From positions 1 through 6,441 of the forward strand of contig SXHM01000157.1 in the NCBI GenBank assembly GCA_005773695.1: a stretch of 6,441 bases of DNA, written 5' to 3'. The notes beneath the pieces were generated by a model, which worked only from the letters and a program-made list of their open reading frames with translations, had not been told where the DNA came from and ran no database searches. Made by a program: the position numbers and the translations under genes. The stretch comes from Bacteroidota bacterium (GTDB lineage Bacteria; Bacteroidota; Bacteroidia; SXHM01). Positions within the stretch are counted from its first letter, which is position 1; every line of letters starts with the position of its first letter. Shown here piece after piece: positions 1 to 6,441 of the stretch.

Positions 1-1059
1 ATCATTAAAAGTCTTTATAAAAGCGGCAAAATCAAAAAAGACACCTTTATAGTATGTAATGGTTATAAACGTCCTGCTTACACCGAGTATATTTCTGACT
101 TAGTAAACTCAGGTTTTACTAATGTTATTCCTGTTTTAGATAACATGAATGAACTGGACTACTATAAAAAGAGCTTCAAAAAGAAATGTCAGATTGGTAT
201 TCGAATTGCATCGGAAGAAGAGCCTACGTTTGAGTTTTATACTTCACGTCTTGGTATTCGTTATCGCGATATTGTTCAATACTACAAAGACCATATTGAG
301 AGCAACCCAAAGTTTGAACTTAAAATGCTGCATTTCTTTATCAACTCCGGAATAAAAGATAATGCCTACTACTGGAGCGAATTGAATAAATGTCTGAGTG
401 TATATTGTGAACTGAAAAAGATTTGCCCTGAGTTGAATTCATTGAATATTGGTGGCGGGTTTCCTATACGCACATCGCTCAACTTCCATTATGATTATGA
501 ATACATGACCGAGGAAATAGTATCAAAAATCAAAAGCTATTGCGAAGAAAATGATGTTGCTGAGCCTAACATATTTACTGAGTTCGGTTCATTTACGGTG
601 AGCGAAAGTGGTGCTGCACTCTATTCTATAATTGACCAGAAACTTCAAAATGATAACGAGTTGTGGTACATGATTGATAGTTCTTTCATTACCACACTTC
701 CCGACATTTGGGGGATTAGTCACCGCTTTCTTATGCTGTCACTTAATAAGTGGGATAAGGAATACCAGCGCGTAAACCTAGGAGGATTAACTTGCGATAG
801 TCTTGATTATTATAATTCAGAAGCGCATGTCAATCAGGTGTTCTTACCAAAAACAGATAAGCAGGAACCGCTTTACATTGGCTTTTTCCATACAGGTGCA
901 TATCAGGAATCACTTGCAGGTTATGGCGGAACGCAACACTGTCTTATTCCTGCCCCTAAACACGTAATTATCAACCGAGATGAAGACGGAGAAATAACTA
1001 CCAAATTATTTGCAAAAGAACAGAGCTATAAATCGATGTTGAAAATTTTGGGGTATTAG
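1..1059 (+). CDS. speA: Biosynthetic arginine decarboxylase, C-terminal part (5' end outside window)
   Basis: This is a PLP-dependent fold-III decarboxylase that converts arginine to agmatine, the first step of the agmatine route to polyamines; it is cytoplasmic. The frame is open from base 1, with 352 codons before a TAG stop. A Met codon at 145 is internal, because the preceding residues ([11 protein letters not shown]) already match the family. Visible motifs, numbered from base 1, are HFFINSG at about 111-117, the glycine-rich phosphate-binding loop NIGGGFP at about 150-155, TEFGSF...SESG at about 193-204, the CDS motif with the catalytic-type Cys at about 265-267, and [12 protein letters not shown] at about 299-310. 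The PLP-binding lysine should lie in the missing N-terminal part, perhaps 100 or more residues upstream. Diaminopimelate or ornithine decarboxylases are related, but the IVCNGYK and [10 protein letters not shown] segments favour arginine decarboxylase. The gene is followed by a 61-base spacer and looks like a separate transcription unit from fur. Confidence 0.9.
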   Translation: MIKSLYKSGKIKKDTFIVCNGYKRPAYTEYISDLVNSGFTNVIPVLDNMNELDYYKKSFKKKCQIGIRIASEEEPTFEFYTSRLGIRYRDIVQYYKDHIESNPKFELKMLHFFINSGIKDNAYYWSELNKCLSVYCELKKICPELNSLNIGGGFPIRTSLNFHYDYEYMTEEIVSKIKSYCEENDVAEPNIFTEFGSFTVSESGAALYSIIDQKLQNDNELWYMIDSSFITTLPDIWGISHRFLMLSLNKWDKEYQRVNLGGLTCDSLDYYNSEAHVNQVFLPKTDKQEPLYIGFFHTGAYQESLAGYGGTQHCLIPAPKHVIINRDEDGEITTKLFAKEQSYKSMLKILGY

Positions 1060-1060
1060 A

Positions 1061-1081
1061 TTTAAAATTTCTACTTTTAAA
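1061..1081 (+). terminator. Weak A/T-only inverted repeat after the arginine decarboxylase gene
   Basis: TTTAAAA at 1061-1067 is the exact reverse complement of TTTTAAA at 1075-1081, giving a 7-bp stem with a 7-base loop starting two bases after the stop codon. It has no G-C pair and is followed only by a T-rich stretch (CCTTTATTT), so it would be a poor intrinsic terminator. In DNA this A/T-rich it may be chance. It is the only terminator-like structure I can see in this spacer. Confidence 0.2.
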
Positions 1082-1089
1082 CCTTTATT

Positions 1090-1097
1090 TACATTTG
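1090..1097 (+). promoter_or_regulatory. Bacteroidota-type -7 promoter element (TACATTTG) upstream of the fur-like gene
   Basis: TACATTTG matches the Bacteroidota housekeeping -7 consensus TAnnTTTG at every fixed position. It lies 23 bases before the ATG at 1121, so transcription would start near 1102-1106 and leave a leader of about 15-20 bases. The expected -33 TTTG is only weakly represented, by TTTC at 1068-1071, 18 bases upstream. This is a plausible promoter for the fur-STAS-purA-lipoprotein-ffh cluster. I see no clear inverted-repeat Fur operator overlapping it. Confidence 0.5.
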
Positions 1098-1120
1098 ATT
1101 TCTTCTCTGAATTAACAAAA

Positions 1121-1606
1121 ATGCCTGTTGCAGAAATAAAGAATGATAGCAAGGAAGTAGTGAAAAAAATTTTCACAGACTATCTTGAATTACATGGACA
1201 CAGGAAAACTCCTGAGCGCTTTGCCATACTCAATGAGATTTATTCACAGAACGACCACTTTGATATTGAATCGCTTTACCTGAAAATGAAACAAAAGAAC
1301 TACAGGGTAAGCCGAGCTACTTTATACAATACCATTGAGCTTTTACTTGATGCAAAACTGGTAACTAAACATCAGTTTGGTAAGAACCTTGCACGTTTTG
1401 AGAAGTCATTCAAATATCGGCAGCACGACCATTTAATTTGTGAAGACTGTGGCAAAGTATTTGAATTCTGCGACCCACGTATTCAACAGATACAAAATAT
1501 GGCGGGAGAGTTACTTAATTTCAACATCAGCCATCATTCGCTGAACTTCTATGGAAGTTGCAAATTGCTTGCAACAAAAGGCAAATGCGAACGAAACCAA
1601 AATTAA
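1121..1606 (+). CDS. Fur family metal-responsive transcriptional regulator
   Basis: This 161-residue protein has the usual Fur length and layout. The N-terminal winged helix runs from about residue 15 to 95, with [14 protein letters not shown] as the early helix and [15 protein letters not shown] (61-75) as the recognition-helix region. The dimerisation and metal-binding domain follows, with the HDH motif at 102-104, CEDC at 107-110, and His138-His139 in [10 protein letters not shown]. Fur-family repressors bind promoter DNA when loaded with a divalent metal; whether this one senses Fe, Zn, Mn or peroxide cannot be told from the sequence. The QHDH-type motif and FCDPRIQ segment resemble Bacteroidota Fur. 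One oddity: the first CxxC zinc pair (C107/C110) is intact, but the second is broken. C147 is followed by K-L-L instead of x-x-C, with a stray C156, and the downstream +1 frame restores a Cys at the right place (see findings). The ATG at 1121 follows an A-rich stretch, a common Bacteroidota initiation context. Confidence 0.93.
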   Translation: MPVAEIKNDSKEVVKKIFTDYLELHGHRKTPERFAILNEIYSQNDHFDIESLYLKMKQKNYRVSRATLYNTIELLLDAKLVTKHQFGKNLARFEKSFKYRQHDHLICEDCGKVFEFCDPRIQQIQNMAGELLNFNISHHSLNFYGSCKLLATKGKCERNQN

Positions 1607-1637
1607 TAAACAGTTTAACCATTAACCAAAAACCTAT

Positions 1638-1982
1638 ATGAGTTTTACGCATAGCATTTCAGAAAAACCAAACTATACACTTCTTTCAATTGGCGGACGA
1701 CTGATTGAAAAAAATGAAGCTGAAGGACTTATCAGCGAAGTTGAAAAGCTTATTGCAGGAGGAAAAAACAAATTTGTGATTGAAGGGAAAACGCTGGAAT
1801 ACATGAACAGTTCAGGGCTTGGCGTATTACTTCACATTTTAACAAAAGCACGTAACTCAGGCGGTGAAGCAGTCCTATGTGAACTTTCCAAAAAAGTAAA
1901 ACAACTTTTCATAATTACTAAGCTCACTTCCGTTTATTCGGTGGTTGACAGCTTCAGCGAAGCAGAACAGAAATTCAAATAA
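1638..1982 (+). CDS. STAS-domain protein, anti-sigma factor antagonist (SpoIIAA/RsbV-like)
   Basis: At 114 residues this is a stand-alone STAS domain of ordinary length. The signature YMNSSGLGVLLHIL at about 55-68 aligns with the SpoIIAA segment FMDSSGLGVIL. Ser58 falls at the residue phosphorylated in SpoIIAA, although the Asp just before it is Asn here. The following helix and strand (GGEAVLCELSKKVKQLF, about 75-91) also fit. In the family, the unphosphorylated antagonist binds a serine-kinase anti-sigma factor and frees its sigma factor. Other stand-alone STAS proteins serve in lipid transport or stressosome-like complexes, so the partner here is unknown. No anti-sigma kinase, phosphatase or sigma factor gene is in the window. 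It lies 31 bases after fur and 49 before purA, probably in the same transcript. No signal peptide or membrane segment is visible, so a cytoplasmic location is expected. Confidence 0.9.
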   Translation: MSFTHSISEKPNYTLLSIGGRLIEKNEAEGLISEVEKLIAGGKNKFVIEGKTLEYMNSSGLGVLLHILTKARNSGGEAVLCELSKKVKQLFIITKLTSVYSVVDSFSEAEQKFK

Positions 1983-1989
1983 CTTTTTA

Positions 1990-2032
1990 TAAACCGGTAC
2001 TTGTTTTTGGTTTACCAATGACAAAAAACCAA
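1990..2032 (+). promoter_or_regulatory. Two mutually exclusive weak hairpins in the purA leader
   Basis: TAAACC (1990-1995) can pair with GGTTTA (2009-2014), and two inner G-U pairs could extend the stem. The same GGTTT block can instead pair downstream: TTGGTTT (2007-2013) with AAACCAA (2026-2032), a 7-bp stem with a 12-base loop that reaches the first base of the purA ATG at 2032. The second form would hide the start codon region. Both stems are short and A/U-rich, so a regulatory role is only a possibility. No known riboswitch consensus is recognisable here. Confidence 0.2.
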
Positions 2033-2038
2033 TGACAA
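2014..2038 (+). repeat. 11-base direct repeat (ACCAATGACAA) at the purA start
   Basis: ACCAATGACAA occurs at 2014-2024 and again at 2028-2038, a 14-base offset. Each copy contains an ATG. The first ATG (2018) opens a five-codon frame, MTKNQ, whose TGA stop (2033-2035) overlaps the second ATG (2032) in an ATGA arrangement. The second ATG is the start used here for purA. This looks like a small tandem duplication that created an extra start codon; any role for the mini-ORF is speculative. Confidence 0.6.
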
Positions 2039-3342
2039 TTGGCCAAAATCAAATGAAAGCAGATGTATTATTAGGTCTTCAATGGGGAGACGAAGGGAAA
2101 GGAAAAATTGTTGACGTACTTACGCCACACTACGATGTGATAGCACGTTTTCAGGGCGGACCGAATGCAGGACACACGTTAAAGTTTAACGAAACCAAAC
2201 ATGTGCTGCATACTATTCCAAGTGGTATTTTCAGAGAAAATTGTATTAACATCATCGGTAACGGTGTGGTAATTGACCCCGTTGTTTTCAAAAAAGAAAT
2301 TGACGCATTAGAGAAGTTCGGATTTGATATCCGTAAACGTCTTTTTATTTCGCGCAAAGCACACTTAATACTTCCTACACATAAGTTTCTAGATGCTGCT
2401 TCTGAAAGCTCAAAAGGAAAAGAAAAAATCGGTTCTACATTGAAAGGTATAGGACCAACTTACATGGACAAGACAGGGCGTAACGGTTTGCGTGTGGGTG
2501 ATATTGAAAGTACAAAATTCAAAGAGAAATACAATTTCCTTAAGGATAAACATGCACAAATACTGAGTTTTTATGATTTCAGTTACAACCTTGCCGAAGT
2601 AGAACCTGCATGGTTTGAAGGTATTGAACTACTGAAGAGCTTCACTCAGATTGACAGCGAGATTGTAGTAAATCAATACCTGAACGAAGGCAAAAAAGTA
2701 TTGGCAGAAGGCGCACAGGGCTCATTACTGGATATTGACTTTGGCTCCTACCCTTTTGTTACTTCATCCAACACTATTTGTGCCGGAGCCTGCACAGGAC
2801 TTGGCATTGCGCCTAACCGCACAGGCGAAGTGATTGGTATTTTCAAGGCTTATTGCACACGTGTTGGCAGCGGTCCTTTTCCTACAGAACTTGAAAATGA
2901 AATTGGCGAACAGATGCGCCAGATTGGTGCTGAGTTCGGATCTACCACAGGCAGACCAAGACGCTGCGGATGGCTGGATTTACCTGCATTGAAATATGCC
3001 ATTATGCTAAACGGGGCAACACAATTGATTATGATGAAAGCTGATGTATTAAGCGGTTTCCCAACTATTAAAGTTTGCACAGGCTATAACTACAATGGCA
3101 AAAACATTAGCTACTTGCCTTATGATATTTCGCCTGAACTATTGCAACCTGTTTACATCGACATGCCGGGCTGGAATGATAAATTAGATGACATCACTTC
3201 CATCAACGACATTCCTGAACAACTTGCTGCATATGTTGAGTTCATTGAAAAAGAAACTGGTGTTCCTGTAAAAATTATTTCGGTTGGGCCTGACAGAGGG
3301 CAAACGCTCTTCAGAAATAACACCGAGAAAGTGGCTGTTTAA
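2032..3342 (+). CDS. purA: Adenylosuccinate synthetase
   Basis: PurA joins IMP and aspartate, using GTP, to make adenylosuccinate, the first committed step from IMP to AMP; it is cytoplasmic and usually a homodimer. The 436 residues are a full-length family member. Seen in order are LGLQWGDEGKGK (14-25) with the catalytic-type Asp20, GGPNAGHT (42-49) with the catalytic-type His48, and the GIGPTYMDKTGRNG region (about 139-152) for IMP binding. These are followed by EGAQG...DIDFGSYPFVTSSNT (about 227-247), the STTGRPRRCGW loop (about 305-315) and a C-terminal SVGPDRGQT. Nothing is missing. The start is uncertain: ATG 2032 is used here, but ATG 2053 gives MKADVLLGLQWGDEGKGK, closer to typical Bacteroidota PurA N-termini, so the seven extra residues may not be translated. 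The stop is 2 bases before the lipoprotein gene, implying co-transcription and possibly coupled translation. Confidence 0.97.
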   Translation: MTIGQNQMKADVLLGLQWGDEGKGKIVDVLTPHYDVIARFQGGPNAGHTLKFNETKHVLHTIPSGIFRENCINIIGNGVVIDPVVFKKEIDALEKFGFDIRKRLFISRKAHLILPTHKFLDAASESSKGKEKIGSTLKGIGPTYMDKTGRNGLRVGDIESTKFKEKYNFLKDKHAQILSFYDFSYNLAEVEPAWFEGIELLKSFTQIDSEIVVNQYLNEGKKVLAEGAQGSLLDIDFGSYPFVTSSNTICAGACTGLGIAPNRTGEVIGIFKAYCTRVGSGPFPTELENEIGEQMRQIGAEFGSTTGRPRRCGWLDLPALKYAIMLNGATQLIMMKADVLSGFPTIKVCTGYNYNGKNISYLPYDISPELLQPVYIDMPGWNDKLDDITSINDIPEQLAAYVEFIEKETGVPVKIISVGPDRGQTLFRNNTEKVAV

Positions 3343-3344
3343 AA

Positions 3345-4082
3345 ATGAATAAAATTGGCTTTTATCTTTCCATGCTTCTATGCGCAGGCGTTTTCTTTTC
3401 CTGCAAAAAAGAAAACATGGGCGATTGTTTTGAAAGCACAGGCGATATAGCAATAGAATACCGAAATCTTGCTACTTTCGACACAATTCAATCACACGAC
3501 AATATCAGCGTATTTCTTACTACCGACACTTTTTTTGAAATAAAAATTGAAGCAGGCGAGAACCTTATTCCGTTGATAAAAACAGAAGTAAAAGACAACA
3601 AGCTCATCATAAAAAATGACAATACCTGCAACTGGGTTCGCAGTTTTACAACTCCAGTAAATGTTCATGTAACAATGCCCTCACCGGGAGGACTTATTAA
3701 TGAAGGAACATCACCTATTACCAGTGTTAACGCTATAAAAGACCGTACGCTACTTATAAAAATGACCAGCTCTGGCGACATTAATCTGCAATTAGATATT
3801 CCACACTTACTTGGAAATCTTTCTGCATGTGAAGGTAATCTCAATCTCTCAGGAAACTGTAATCTATTTGAAGTCTTTTTTATAGGAACATCTATTATTG
3901 AAGCAAGTAATCTTTCTGTGGAAAGAGCATACATCCAGACTTCGGGAACAGGTGATTTTCATCTGAATGTATCGCAGGAAATTGGTGCAAAGATTGACTG
4001 GATAGGGAATGTTTATTACAAAGGAACAGCCGTTGAAGCCTATGCTGAATACAATTCCAGCGGACGAATAATTAAAATCTGA
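3345..4082 (+). CDS. Putative lipoprotein with DUF2807 (head GIN) beta-helix domain
   Basis: The 245-residue product has a lipoprotein signal peptide: MNK, a hydrophobic stretch (about 5-18), then the lipobox-like FFSC with Cys20 as the lipidation site. CKKEN follows, a charged stretch that in some Bacteroidota accompanies outer-membrane or surface export. The rest, from about residue 40, fits the DUF2807 'putative auto-transporter adhesin, head GIN domain' family. It has FDTIQSHDNISVFL, IKIEAGENLIPLIKTEV, then repeated short strands with Gly/Ser turns (TSSGDINL, SGNCNL, TSGTGDFHL), ending in GNVYYKGTAVEA...SSGRIIKI, which suggests a right-handed beta-helix. Cys28 and Cys95 (in NTCNWVR) could form a disulfide. 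The function of the family is not established; cell-envelope adhesion or structure is a guess. It sits 2 bases after purA and 4 before ffh, so it is expressed with housekeeping genes despite being an envelope protein. Confidence 0.85.
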   Translation: MNKIGFYLSMLLCAGVFFSCKKENMGDCFESTGDIAIEYRNLATFDTIQSHDNISVFLTTDTFFEIKIEAGENLIPLIKTEVKDNKLIIKNDNTCNWVRSFTTPVNVHVTMPSPGGLINEGTSPITSVNAIKDRTLLIKMTSSGDINLQLDIPHLLGNLSACEGNLNLSGNCNLFEVFFIGTSIIEASNLSVERAYIQTSGTGDFHLNVSQEIGAKIDWIGNVYYKGTAVEAYAEYNSSGRIIKI

Positions 4083-4086
4083 AATC

Positions 4087-5424
4087 ATGTTTGAAAGTTT
4101 AAGTGAAAAATTTGACAGGGCCTTTAAGATTTTAAAAGGACAAGGAAGCATTACAGAAATCAACGTTGCCGAAACACTGAAAGAAGTTCGAAAAGCTTTA
4201 TTAGATGCTGACGTTAATTTTAAGATAGCCAAAACTTTTACCGACACTGTAAAAGAAAAAGCATTGGGACAAAACGTGCTAACCGCAGTTTCGCCCGGGC
4301 AGTTAATGGTAAAAATCACCCACGATGAGTTGGTGAAATTGATGGGCGGAAGCCGCACTGACATTAACATCGAGGGTAGCCCTGCTGTTATTTTGGTTGC
4401 TGGTTTGCAGGGTTCGGGTAAAACAACTTTTACCGGTAAACTGGCACTGCACCTGAAAAGTAAAAGACAAAAGCATATATTGCTTACGGCTTGCGATATT
4501 TACCGCCCTGCCGCTATTGACCAGTTGAAGGTGTTGGGAGAACAGGTAGGTGTTGAAGTTTACAGCGAACCTGAAAACAAAAACGCAGTTCAGATTGCAT
4601 TGAACGCAATCAAATTTGCAAAAGAAAACCATAAGAACGTTGTTATCATCGACACTGCCGGTCGTTTAGCGGTTGATGAAGAAATGATGAAAGAGATTGA
4701 AGCGGTAAAAAAAGCTGTTAATCCTTCCGAGACTTTATTTGTAGTGGATTCCATGACCGGACAAGATGCCGTAAATACTGCAAAAACTTTTAACGATCGA
4801 CTGAATTTTGATGGTGTTGTACTTACAAAACTAGATGGCGATACACGCGGTGGTGCTGCATTAAGTATTCGCTACACAGTTGATAAGCCTATTAAGTTTG
4901 TTGGTTTGGGCGAGAAAATGGAAGCCCTTGATATTTTCTATCCCGAAAGGATGGCAGATAGAATTCTTGGAATGGGTGATATTGTATCACTTGTAGAGCG
5001 AGCTCAAGAGCAATTTGACGAAGAGAAAGCCAAAGCGCTACAAAAGAAGATAGCCAAAGACACGTTTAACTTCAACGACTTTCTTTCGCAGTTGCAGCAG
5101 ATAAAAAAGATGGGTAACATCAAAGATCTGGTAGGTATGATACCCGGCATGGGCAAAGCCATGAAAGATGTTGATATTAATGACGATGCTTTTAAAGGGA
5201 TTGAAGCCATTATTCAATCTATGACAAAAGCTGAGCGCGATAACCCTGCCCTGATAAACGGAAGCCGCAAAAACCGCATTGCTGCCGGAAGCGGAACAAA
5301 TGTTACTGAGGTAAACAAACTGATTAAGCAGTTTGAAGACACCCGCAAAATGATGAAAATGTTTCAGGACAAAAACGCTATGGCTAAGATGATGCGCAAC
5401 ATGCCAGCGGGGATGAAAAAATAA
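4087..5424 (+). CDS. ffh: Signal recognition particle protein Ffh (SRP54 homologue)
   Basis: Ffh binds SRP RNA and the signal sequences of nascent membrane proteins, then docks with FtsY through paired GTPases to deliver ribosomes to the translocon. The 445 residues match the usual length. The N domain (about 1-85) begins MFESLSEKFDRAF and includes the ALLDADVNFK segment. The G domain (about 100-295) has G1 GLQGSGKTT (106-114), the DIYRPAAIDQL insertion-box region (137-147), G3 DTAGR (189-193), G4 TKLDGD (247-252) and GLGEK (273-277). The M domain (about 305-445) contains the methionine-rich finger-loop region MGNIKDLVGMIPGMGKAM, the SRP-RNA-binding segment SRKNRIAAGSGT (393-404) and a Met-rich tail. 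All motifs are intact. The ATG at 4087 is 4 bases after the lipoprotein stop with no clear Shine-Dalgarno, so translation may be coupled. The RNA partner gene (ffs) is not in the window. Confidence 0.98.
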   Translation: MFESLSEKFDRAFKILKGQGSITEINVAETLKEVRKALLDADVNFKIAKTFTDTVKEKALGQNVLTAVSPGQLMVKITHDELVKLMGGSRTDINIEGSPAVILVAGLQGSGKTTFTGKLALHLKSKRQKHILLTACDIYRPAAIDQLKVLGEQVGVEVYSEPENKNAVQIALNAIKFAKENHKNVVIIDTAGRLAVDEEMMKEIEAVKKAVNPSETLFVVDSMTGQDAVNTAKTFNDRLNFDGVVLTKLDGDTRGGAALSIRYTVDKPIKFVGLGEKMEALDIFYPERMADRILGMGDIVSLVERAQEQFDEEKAKALQKKIAKDTFNFNDFLSQLQQIKKMGNIKDLVGMIPGMGKAMKDVDINDDAFKGIEAIIQSMTKAERDNPALINGSRKNRIAAGSGTNVTEVNKLIKQFEDTRKMMKMFQDKNAMAKMMRNMPAGMKK

Positions 5425-5426
5425 CC

Positions 5427-6441
5427 CTATTTGTATCCATCATTATGCACCGCTTTAACAGCTCTGCCTGAAGGATCATTTGTATTTTGAAAAGAAGCAT
5501 CCCATGCCAAAGCTTCCGGAGTCCTGCATGCAACTGACTTAACAGAAGGAACACACATTGCCGCTGAATCTGACGAAAATAAATCACTGAAAACAGATCG
5601 GTAACGATATTCTTCTTTTGACATGGGTGGATTTATAGGAAAGCGGAATTTTGAATTTGCCAACTGTTCATCACTTACTTCTTTTTCTGCAACTGCTTTA
5701 AGAGTATCAATCCAGCTATAGCCTACCCCATCCGAAAACTGTTCCTTTTGTCTCCAAGCTATAATTTCAGGCAAATAATCTTCAAAAGTTTTTCGTAAAA
5801 TCCATTTCTCAATTTTTCCATTACATGCCATTTTATCTTTTGGATTTAAACGCATTGCAACATCCATAAATTCTTTATCTAAAAATGGAACACGACCTTC
5901 TATACCCCATGCAGCAAGGGATTTATTAGCCCGCAAACAATCGTAAAGGTGCAACTTCCCAAGTTTTCGAACTGTTTCTTCGTGAAATGCTTTTGGGTTA
6001 GGAGCCTTATGAAAATATAAATAGCCTCCAAAAATTTCGTCTGCTCCTTCACCAGATAATACCATTTTTATTCCCATAGATTTTATAACTCTAGCCAGCA
6101 AATACATAGGTGTAGAAGCTCTAACTGTTGTTACATCATATGTTTCCAGATGATAAATCACATCACGGATAGCATCAAGACCTTCCTGAACAGTAAAATT
6201 AATTTCGTGATGAACAGACCCAATATGATCTGCAGCTTTACGAGCCGCTGCCAGGTCAGGTGATCCTGCTAAGCCTATTGCAAAAGAATGCAACTGCGGA
6301 TACCAAGCTTTTTGTTTATCATCAGATTCAATTCTCTTTGAAGCAAATTTCTTAGTAATTGCCGCAATAATAGAAGAATCAAGTCCTCCTGAAAGTAAAA
6401 CCCCATAAGGAACATCAGACATTAATTGCCTGTGTACCGAA
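5427..6441 (-). CDS. asnB: Asparagine synthetase B (glutamine-hydrolysing), C-terminal synthetase domain (5' end outside window)
   Basis: AsnB makes asparagine from aspartate, ATP and glutamine-derived ammonia in the cytoplasm. The frame stays open past the Met at 6422 to the window edge (SVHRQL precedes it), so that Met is internal and the gene is cut off. About 338 codons are present, covering the ATP-pyrophosphatase synthetase domain. The N-terminal glutaminase domain with its nucleophilic Cys, roughly 220 residues by comparison with E. coli AsnB, is not seen. Motifs are the PP-loop SGGLDSS (6372-6392), [12 protein letters not shown] (about 6021-6056), [15 protein letters not shown] and an ending [16 protein letters not shown]. 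The C-terminal segment [16 protein letters not shown] also parallels E. coli AsnB, placing it in that subgroup rather than among the shorter or more divergent AsnB-like amidotransferases. It converges on ffh, with 2 bases separating the two stops. Its promoter is outside the window. Confidence 0.95.
   Translation of the reverse strand, partial: SVHRQLMSDVPYGVLLSGGLDSSIIAAITKKFASKRIESDDKQKAWYPQLHSFAIGLAGSPDLAAARKAADHIGSVHHEINFTVQEGLDAIRDVIYHLETYDVTTVRASTPMYLLARVIKSMGIKMVLSGEGADEIFGGYLYFHKAPNPKAFHEETVRKLGKLHLYDCLRANKSLAAWGIEGRVPFLDKEFMDVAMRLNPKDKMACNGKIEKWILRKTFEDYLPEIIAWRQKEQFSDGVGYSWIDTLKAVAEKEVSDEQLANSKFRFPINPPMSKEEYRYRSVFSDLFSSDSAAMCVPSVKSVACRTPEALAWDASFQNTNDPSGRAVKAVHNDGYK

Noticed and set aside
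145..1059. Taking the ATG at 145 as the true start of the decarboxylase
   Set aside because: The frame is open to base 1 and the upstream residues match the family, so the Met is internal and the gene is truncated by the window edge.
1060..1120. Fur operator for autoregulation
   Set aside because: No convincing 19-base inverted repeat of the GATAATGATAATCATTATC type is present. The palindromic A/T stretch at 1061-1081 has the wrong sequence.
3184..3453. 89-codon - strand frame over the purA/lipoprotein junction
   Set aside because: It is antisense to conserved PurA C-terminal coding sequence, is rich in unusual residues, and has no family resemblance.
3864..4370. Open reading frame of 168 codons on the - strand across the lipoprotein/ffh junction
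   Set aside because: It lies antisense to two well-supported genes, its translation shows no recognisable domain, and it is best explained as a shadow frame.
5427..6422. Taking the ATG complement at 6422 as the true asnB start
   Set aside because: It falls just before the PP-loop, in the middle of a normal AsnB; the frame continues upstream and the glutaminase domain must lie outside the window.
1..6441. Mobile elements, CRISPR arrays, tRNA/rRNA genes or the SRP RNA gene
   Set aside because: I saw no transposase or integrase frame, spaced repeats, cloverleaf-like sequence or SRP RNA core. Nearly all of the window is conserved housekeeping coding sequence.

Overview
The window looks like ordinary chromosome from a member of the Bacteroidota, probably a Sphingobacteriia- or Chitinophagia-like lineage. 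The main evidence is a lipoprotein with a DUF2807 (head GIN) beta-helix domain and a PurA and Fur that read like Bacteroidota versions. A TAnnTTTG-type -7 promoter element, A/T-rich spacers without clear Shine-Dalgarno sequences, and modest GC content (roughly 40% by eye) agree with this. I cannot name the genus from sequence alone.

Layout. Positions 1-1059 (+) hold the C-terminal three quarters or so of a biosynthetic arginine decarboxylase; its start lies outside the window. After a 61-base spacer with a good Bacteroidota-type promoter, five genes follow on the + strand with short spacers: a Fur-family metalloregulator (1121-1606), a STAS-domain anti-sigma-factor antagonist-like protein (1638-1982), adenylosuccinate synthetase purA (2032-3342), a GIN-domain lipoprotein (3345-4082) and the signal recognition particle GTPase ffh (4087-5424). 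The last three are separated by only 2 and 4 bases and are almost certainly co-transcribed. On the - strand, the C-terminal part of a glutamine-hydrolysing asparagine synthetase (asnB) runs in from the right edge (6441 down to 5427). It meets ffh tail to tail with 2 bases between the stop codons.

How the genes fit together. Most are housekeeping: polyamine synthesis (arginine decarboxylase), AMP synthesis (PurA), co-translational membrane targeting (Ffh) and asparagine synthesis (AsnB). Fur and STAS are regulatory proteins at the front of the purA-ffh transcription unit. PurA and AsnB both use aspartate as a substrate, but nothing in the sequence ties them into one regulated pathway.

I found no mobile element, CRISPR array, tRNA, rRNA or defence system, and no convincing undescribed system. 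The observations most worth checking are: the Fur C-terminus, where the second CxxC zinc motif is lost in a way that looks like a 2-base frameshift; the purA leader, with a short direct repeat, a five-codon mini-ORF and two mutually exclusive weak hairpins; the GIN lipoprotein wedged between purA and ffh; and the ffh/asnB convergence, which leaves no space for an intergenic terminator.
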